From: Micromonospora sp. M71_S20
GTDB taxonomy: Bacteria > Actinomycetota > Actinomycetes > Mycobacteriales > Micromonosporaceae
Reading direction: 5' to 3'
Length of the DNA: 64,000 nucleotides
NCBI RefSeq assembly: GCF_003664255.1
Contig: NZ_RCCV01000001.1
Location: forward strand, 4,402,001 to 4,466,000
The notes beneath the pieces were generated by a model. The model was given only the letters and a program-made list of their open reading frames with translations, ran no database searches and had not been told where the DNA came from. Position 1 is the first letter of the stretch; every line of letters starts with the position of its first letter. Below are positions 59,247-64,000 of the stretch, in pieces. Position numbers and translations under genes: made by a program.

Positions 59247-60194
59247 TCATGACGTACGCCCCTGGGTGAGAGTGGCTGCCACGTACGCGGCGGCTTCGGC
59301 GACGAGGGCCTGCTGGTATTCCGCGTCCCTGGTGGCCTTGCTCGACATGATCGCGATGACGAGGGGCGCGGACGTCGGGGGCCACACGACGGCGATGTCG
59401 TTGACGGTGCCGTAGTCGCCGGTCCCGGTCTTGTCGGCCACGGTCCAGCCCCGGGGCACGCCGGCGCGGACGCGTTGGGTGCCGGCGCGGGTGGCGTTGC
59501 GTTCCAGCAGGTCACGGAGGACGGCGCGCTTCTCGGGCGGCAGGGCGTCGCCCAGCACGATCCGCTGGTAGGTGGTGCCGAGTGCTCGCGGAGAAGACGT
59601 GTCGCGGGCGTCTCCCGGGATGGCGGTCGTGATCGCCGGCTCCGTGCGGTCCATCCGGGTGACCGCGTCGCCGAGGCTACGGGCGTACGCCGTCAGTTGG
59701 GCCGGCCCGCCCAGATCGCGGAGCAGGAGGTTGCCGGCCGTACCGTCGCTGTGGCGCACCGCGGCGTCGCACAGTTGGCGGATCGTCATCCCCGAGGCCA
59801 CGTGCCGCCTCGTGATGACGGAGCTCTTCATGAGGTCGTCGGCGGTGTACCTGACGACGGTGTCCAGGTGGGACAGCGGGTGGCGGTGCAGGACCGCCGC
59901 GGCCGCCAGCCCTTTGAACGTGAAACAGAACGCGAAGCGCTCGTCCGCACGGTGGACGATGGTGTCGCCGGTGTTGGTGGCCAGGGCGTACACGCCCAGG
60001 CGCGCGTCGAACGTGCGCTCCAGCTCCGCCAGGCGATCGTGGTGACCACCCGTCGCGGCGGCGGAGGGGGAAGCGGGGACAGCCGAGGTGGTGGCGACGG
60101 AAGGCGTCCTGTCGTCCGCGCAGCCGGCCAGCGGCAGCGCCGCCACCGCCCCCAGCAGAGCGCGACGGGTGACGGTCGGCTGCGTTGAAGGCAT
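59247..60194 (-). CDS. Class A beta-lactamase-like lipoprotein lacking the catalytic serine
   Basis: A 315-residue protein with a twin-arginine signal (TRRALLGAVAALPLAGC, lipobox cysteine C25) that would be anchored outside. It follows class A beta-lactamases throughout: FAFCFTFKGLAAAAVLHRHP aligns with the active-site helix, HSDGTAGNLLL supplies S149-D150-G151, TEPAIT supplies E185, and VADKTGTGDYGT supplies K255-T256-G257. The S-x-x-K nucleophile should be at residue 91, but the codon is TTC (phenylalanine), while K94 is kept. A single C-to-T change from TCC would explain it. As read, the protein cannot form an acyl-enzyme. ATG at 60194 with GGAGGGAAG upstream. Confidence 0.92.
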   Translation of the reverse strand: MPSTQPTVTRRALLGAVAALPLAGCADDRTPSVATTSAVPASPSAAATGGHHDRLAELERTFDARLGVYALATNTGDTIVHRADERFAFCFTFKGLAAAAVLHRHPLSHLDTVVRYTADDLMKSSVITRRHVASGMTIRQLCDAAVRHSDGTAGNLLLRDLGGPAQLTAYARSLGDAVTRMDRTEPAITTAIPGDARDTSSPRALGTTYQRIVLGDALPPEKRAVLRDLLERNATRAGTQRVRAGVPRGWTVADKTGTGDYGTVNDIAVVWPPTSAPLVIAIMSSKATRDAEYQQALVAEAAAYVAATLTQGRTS

Positions 60195-60485
60195 GGTCTT
60201 CCCTCCGTTGTCGGGTCACGAGGATGGGCGGGGTCGCGTCCGGCGACCGCCGACCCGCGACGCCGGGCACCCCCGGCGTCGACGCGACGTCGACGGGCGC
60301 TGCCTGAACCGGCCCGGAGCGCTTCGCGACCCGGCCGCCCGATGAGTCAACGCGCCGCCCACCGCCCGCGGTTGCGTCCACGGCAGGGATCGACGATCCG
60401 CCCGCGCGGGACGGATCCGGCCGCCTGCCGTGGCGCGTGGTCGGGCCGGCGGCACCCCCGCGTCGGCAGGAGGCAAGATGGGCGG

Positions 60486-62690
60486 GTGACTGCCCCCACC
60501 CGCCCGCCGTCGGCCGTGTTGGACGCGGTGCTCGAGCGGTTGACCTACGTCAACGAGGAGACCGGCTACACCGTCGCCCGGGTGGCCACCGACCGCGGCA
60601 GCGACCTGCTCACGGTGGTCGGTGCGCTGCTGGGAGCCCAGCCGGGGGAAAGCCTGCGCCTGTCCGGTCGGTGGTCGTCGCACCCGCAGTACGGCCGGCA
60701 GTTCGAGGTGCACTCGTACACGACCGTCCTGCCGGCCACGATCCAGGGCATCCGCCGTTACCTCGGTTCCGGGCTGGTCAAGGGCATCGGTCCGGTGTTC
60801 GCCGAGCGGATCGTCGCCCACTTCGGCCTCGACACCCTCCGCGTGATCGAGGAGGAGCCCGCCCGCCTGGTCGAGGTGCCCGGCCTGGGGCCGAAGCGCA
60901 CCGCCAAGATCACCGCGGCGTGGGAGGAGCAGAAGGCCATCAAGGAGGTGATGGTCTTCCTCCAGGGCGTCGGCGTGTCGACCTCCCTGGCCGTACGGAT
61001 CTTCAAGCAGTACGGCGACGCCTCCATCACGGTGGTCAGGAACGAGCCGTACCGGCTGGCGGCCGACGTGTGGGGCATCGGCTTCAAGACCGCCGACACC
61101 ATCGCGCAGGCCGTCGGGATCCCGCACGACAGCCCTCAGCGGGTCAAGGCCGGCCTGCAGTACACCCTGTCCGAGGCCACCGACAACGGGCACTGCTATC
61201 TGCCCGACAGGCAGTTGGTCGCCGACGCCACCAGGATCCTCAACGTGCCCGCCGACCTCGTCGCCACCTGCCTGGACGGCCTCGTCGGCGAGGAGGGGGT
61301 GGTCCGCGAGACGCTGCCCGGGCCGGACGGCGAGCCGACGGCGGCGGTGTACCTGGTGCCGTTCCACCGCGCCGAGCAGTCCCTCGCCGGATCCCTGCTG
61401 CGGCTGCTGCGCGACCGCGCCGACCGGCTGCCCCACTTCACCGGCGTCGACTGGGGCAGGGCGCTGGCCTGGCTGAAAGCCCGCACCGGCACCGAGCTGG
61501 CCCCCGAGCAGGAACAGGCGGTCCGCCTCGCCCTCACCTCCAGGGTCGCCGTGCTGACCGGCGGGCCCGGCTGCGGCAAGAGCTTCACCGTACGCTCGAT
61601 CGTCGAACTCGCCGCCGCGAAGAAGGCCAAGGTCACCCTCGTCGCGCCGACGGGCCGCGCCGCCAAGCGGCTGTCGGAGCTGACCGGGCATCCGGCGGCC
61701 ACCGTGCACCGGCTGTTGCAGCTGCGCCCCGGCGGGGAGGCCAGCCACGACCGGGACAACCCCCTCGACGTCGACCTCCTCGTCGTCGACGAGGCGTCCA
61801 TGCTCGACCTCATCCTGGCCAACAAGCTCGTCAAGGCCGTCCCGCCCGGCGCGCACCTGCTGCTCGTCGGCGACGTCGACCAGCTCCCCTCCGTCGGCGC
61901 CGGCGAGGTCCTGCGGGACCTGCTCGCCGCCCCGGCCATCCCCCGGGTCCGGCTGACGCAGGTGTTCCGCCAGGCCGCGGAGTCCGGCGTCGTCACCAAC
62001 GCCCACCGCATCAACGCCGGCAAGCCGCCCCTGCTCCAGGGCCTCAGCGACTTCTTCCTGTTCGCCAGCGACGACACCGACGCCACCGCCGCCCTGACCG
62101 TCGACGTCGCCTGCACCCGGATCCCCGCCCGCTTCGGCCTCGACCCGCGCCGCGACGTCCAGGTCCTCACCCCCATGCACCGCGGGCCCGCCGGCGCGGC
62201 GGCCCTGAACACGCTGCTCCAGCAGCGGCTCACCCCGGCGCGCGAGGGCCAACCCGAGCGTCGCCTGGGTGGCCGGGTGTTCCGCGTCGGCGACAAGGTC
62301 ACCCAGATCCGCAACAACTACGACAAGGGCCAGGCCGGCGTCTTCAACGGCACCGTCGGCATCGTCACGGCGCTGAGCACCGACGAGCAGACCCTGACGG
62401 TACGCACCGACGAGGACGAGAGCATCGACTACGACTTCGACGAACTCGACGAACTCGCCCACGCGTACGCCATGACCATCCACCGCTCGCAGGGCTCCGA
62501 GTACCCGGCCGTCGTCATCCCGCTGACCACCAGCGCCTGGATGATGCTGCAACGCAACCTGCTCTACACCGCCGTCACCCGCGCCAAGAAGCTCGTCGTC
62601 CTGGTCGGTTCCCGCCGCGCCCTCGCCGCCGCCGTCCGTACCGTCGGCGCCGGACGCCGCCACACCGCCCTCGACCACCGCCTCGCCTGA
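60486..62690 (+). CDS. recD2: RecD2-like superfamily 1 DNA helicase
   Basis: A 734-residue helicase of the RecD2/TraA branch. An N-terminal OB-like domain (LTVVGALLGAQPGESLRLSG) and helix-hairpin-helix repeats (GSGLVKGIGPVFAERIVAHF, VPGLGPKRTAKITAAWEE) precede the motor. Motif I is GGPGCGKSFT (about 358-367). Later motifs are DLLVVDEASMLD, LLLVGDVDQLPSVG and the terminal UvrD-type MTIHRSQGSEYPAVVIPL and YTAVTRAKKLVVLVG. RecD2 acts in DNA repair as a 5'-3' helicase outside RecBCD. GTG at 60486 is chosen because a GCAGGAGG site precedes it and family homology begins there. The 291 bp upstream hold no other gene. Confidence 0.93.
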   Translation: MTAPTRPPSAVLDAVLERLTYVNEETGYTVARVATDRGSDLLTVVGALLGAQPGESLRLSGRWSSHPQYGRQFEVHSYTTVLPATIQGIRRYLGSGLVKGIGPVFAERIVAHFGLDTLRVIEEEPARLVEVPGLGPKRTAKITAAWEEQKAIKEVMVFLQGVGVSTSLAVRIFKQYGDASITVVRNEPYRLAADVWGIGFKTADTIAQAVGIPHDSPQRVKAGLQYTLSEATDNGHCYLPDRQLVADATRILNVPADLVATCLDGLVGEEGVVRETLPGPDGEPTAAVYLVPFHRAEQSLAGSLLRLLRDRADRLPHFTGVDWGRALAWLKARTGTELAPEQEQAVRLALTSRVAVLTGGPGCGKSFTVRSIVELAAAKKAKVTLVAPTGRAAKRLSELTGHPAATVHRLLQLRPGGEASHDRDNPLDVDLLVVDEASMLDLILANKLVKAVPPGAHLLLVGDVDQLPSVGAGEVLRDLLAAPAIPRVRLTQVFRQAAESGVVTNAHRINAGKPPLLQGLSDFFLFASDDTDATAALTVDVACTRIPARFGLDPRRDVQVLTPMHRGPAGAAALNTLLQQRLTPAREGQPERRLGGRVFRVGDKVTQIRNNYDKGQAGVFNGTVGIVTALSTDEQTLTVRTDEDESIDYDFDELDELAHAYAMTIHRSQGSEYPAVVIPLTTSAWMMLQRNLLYTAVTRAKKLVVLVGSRRALAAAVRTVGAGRRHTALDHRLA

Positions 62691-62736
62691 GCGCCTCGCC
62701 GCCTCCGCACCGCCCGGCTCCGGGGCCGCCTGCCCC

Positions 62737-64000
62737 CTACGCCACGGGACGGGGCGCGGTCGGCGCGGGGCGCAGCGCCGCGAGCTGGATCTGCAACGCC
62801 AGCCGCGTGCGTGGCGAGTCGAGATCCACGGGGACGACCTCGGTGAGGCGACGCAACCGGTACCGGAGCGTGTTGGGATGCACGTGCAGCTGCCGGGCGG
62901 CCCGCTGCGGGTCGCCCTGCTGGTCGAGCCAGGCGGCGACCGTGGCGACGTAGTCGGTGCCGTGTTCCCGGTCGTGGGCCAGGAGATCGGGCAGGGGGCC
63001 GCCCACCAGCAGGTCCGCGGTCGGCACGGCGCCGACCACCCGGTGCACGACAACTTCCGCCCAGTGGTCCTCGAACCGCAGCACGGGGCCCCGCTGCCCG
63101 GTCGGACCGCGCAACGCGAGCAGCTCCGCCGCCTCGGCGCGGGAGCGCGGCAGGTCCGTCAGGCTCCGGGCGACACCGCCGGACGCGGCGTACAGCCCGG
63201 GGTCCTGCACGGCGACGTCGTGGACCAGCTTCTCCATCCACCGCCGGGACCCGGGCGAGGCCCCCTCGTCGACCAGGACGGCGAACAGGACGTCCCCGAC
63301 GTCCGCGAGCAGCGGCTGGCGCCAACCGTGCCGACGGGTGATCGACTCCCACAGGGCGAGGTTGTCGACCATCTCCCCCGTCCCGCCGAGGGCGACGACC
63401 CGCCACGGCCCCTCGGGGAGGGCCAGCTCCTCCCGGCCCATCCTCCCGGGGGCCCGCAGGACTGCCCGCAGGCGGTCGGCCGACACCCGGCGCGCGACGT
63501 CGGCCTGCACGCGCAGGCGGAGCAGGTGCAGGGCCAGCACGGACGCGGTGCCCTGGAGGTCGCGCAGCTGCCCCTGCGGCACCGGGCCCTCGACGACGGC
63601 CCAGATCGAGCCGAGCAGCTCGCCTCCGGCGCGGATCGGGATGACGAGGCGGGGCAACGTCCCGTCCGGGCCCTGCGGGACGAAGATCAGCTCGCTGCCC
63701 GTCGCGAGCTTGCGGAAGACGCCCCGGGAACGGAAGTGGGCGATCACGTTGCCGGGGGCGCGACGACCGACGATCGTCGACACGCGCGCCGGGTCGGTGC
63801 GGTCCTGGCGCGAGGAGTAGGCGAGCACCCGGGACCGGGCGTCCTCGATCGTCACCGGCGCGTCGACCACGGCGGCGGTCGCGTCGGCGAGGGCGAACAG
63901 CTCGTCGTACACGCCGGGCTCCCCGGTCTCCGGCGAGCCGGGCGCGACGGCCCGGTCGATCATCCCGCGGAGCAGCCAGACGAGCTGGGCCCAGGAGCCG
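62737..64000 (-). CDS. CdaR/PucR-type transcriptional regulator (5' end outside window)
   Basis: The frame is open through the right edge: upstream of ATG 63963 it continues GSWAQLVWLLRG, a typical N-terminus of this family, so the true start lies beyond 64000. The visible ~420 residues carry a GAF/PAS-like sensory region (about 25-130 from ATG 63963: LADATAAVVDAPVTIEDA, LIFVPQGPDG, VIPIRAGGELLGSIW), a GGDEF-like middle part and the C-terminal PucR/CdaR helix-turn-helix (AARQLHVHPNTLRYRLRRL). Such regulators control catabolic or differentiation genes. No target is evident here because the divergent neighbourhood is not in view. Confidence 0.88.
   Translation of the reverse strand, partial: GSWAQLVWLLRGMIDRAVAPGSPETGEPGVYDELFALADATAAVVDAPVTIEDARSRVLAYSSRQDRTDPARVSTIVGRRAPGNVIAHFRSRGVFRKLATGSELIFVPQGPDGTLPRLVIPIRAGGELLGSIWAVVEGPVPQGQLRDLQGTASVLALHLLRLRVQADVARRVSADRLRAVLRAPGRMGREELALPEGPWRVVALGGTGEMVDNLALWESITRRHGWRQPLLADVGDVLFAVLVDEGASPGSRRWMEKLVHDVAVQDPGLYAASGGVARSLTDLPRSRAEAAELLALRGPTGQRGPVLRFEDHWAEVVVHRVVGAVPTADLLVGGPLPDLLAHDREHGTDYVATVAAWLDQQGDPQRAARQLHVHPNTLRYRLRRLTEVVPVDLDSPRTRLALQIQLAALRPAPTAPRPVA

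Noticed and set aside
1..64000. tRNA, rRNA, CRISPR array or insertion sequence
   Set aside because: No tRNA-like arms or GGTTCGAATCC-type T-loop, no rRNA sequence, no regularly spaced repeats and no transposase frame or terminal inverted repeats were seen on reading both strands by eye.

Overview
The window is high-GC DNA with frequent GTG starts, many 4-nt stop/start overlaps (GTGA or ATGA), DmdR/IdeR-type iron boxes, WXG100 and DUF1023 proteins and large secreted multidomain hydrolases. This points to a soil actinomycete, probably Micromonosporaceae or a Streptomyces relative. The genus is an inference from gene content only. I saw no rRNA, tRNA, CRISPR array or complete insertion sequence.

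Layout. 1-5.6 kb: a large secreted subtilisin-like protease (3' end outside the window), a small winged-helix protein and a DUF2071 protein. 5.7-14.6 kb: an iron/siderophore locus made of a heterodimeric ABC exporter-fold pair, a FecE/FecCD/FecB-type uptake system and a divergent siderophore-interacting flavin reductase. Each of its three transcription units has its own iron box. 14.7-19 kb: an orphan FetB-like permease, a RibD/DHFR-like reductase coupled to a GNAT stub, and a WXG100-like / DUF1023 hydrolase / lipoprotein unit. 19-24 kb: a large RING-finger protein and an MFS transporter. 23.6-27.8 kb: a four-gene operon (PaaK-like adenylating enzyme, small unknown protein, GNAT, Acg-like nitroreductase). 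28-29.5 kb: divergent drug-modifying enzymes (Vat-like and AadA-like).

30.2-34.3 kb is a decay zone: a frameshifted metallo-beta-lactamase-fold fragment, a glyoxalase-fold gene with three frameshifts, about 0.7 kb without genes, and an isoamylase gene reduced to its two ends. An intact GHL10-type glycosidase lies inside this zone, and a secreted M23 peptidase follows it.

35.4-49.5 kb is a carbohydrate island. A minus-strand unit carries an aldolase closely resembling E. coli YihT (sulfofructose-1-phosphate aldolase), a TauE/SafE exporter and two DUF202 membrane proteins, divergent from a DeoR regulator. Next is a ten-gene plus-strand operon: enolase-superfamily dehydratase, aldehyde dehydrogenase, PfkA-family kinase, sugar ABC importer without its own ATPase, two zinc alcohol dehydrogenases, DUF2090 aldolase and GntR regulator. 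It starts from a promoter whose -10 box lies at the edge of a perfect 18-bp palindrome. Together these genes look like import, oxidation or dehydration, phosphorylation and aldol cleavage of an unusual sugar or sugar acid. The substrate is unknown and a sulfosugar is one candidate. Downstream, a secreted PA14/beta-propeller/2xCBM32/DUF1080 protein and a secreted GH2-AbfB enzyme could release sugars outside the cell.

55.8-64 kb: an M48-type membrane metalloprotease with a small partner, a class A beta-lactamase-like lipoprotein whose catalytic serine is replaced by phenylalanine, a RecD2-type helicase, and a CdaR/PucR-type regulator whose 5' end lies outside the window.
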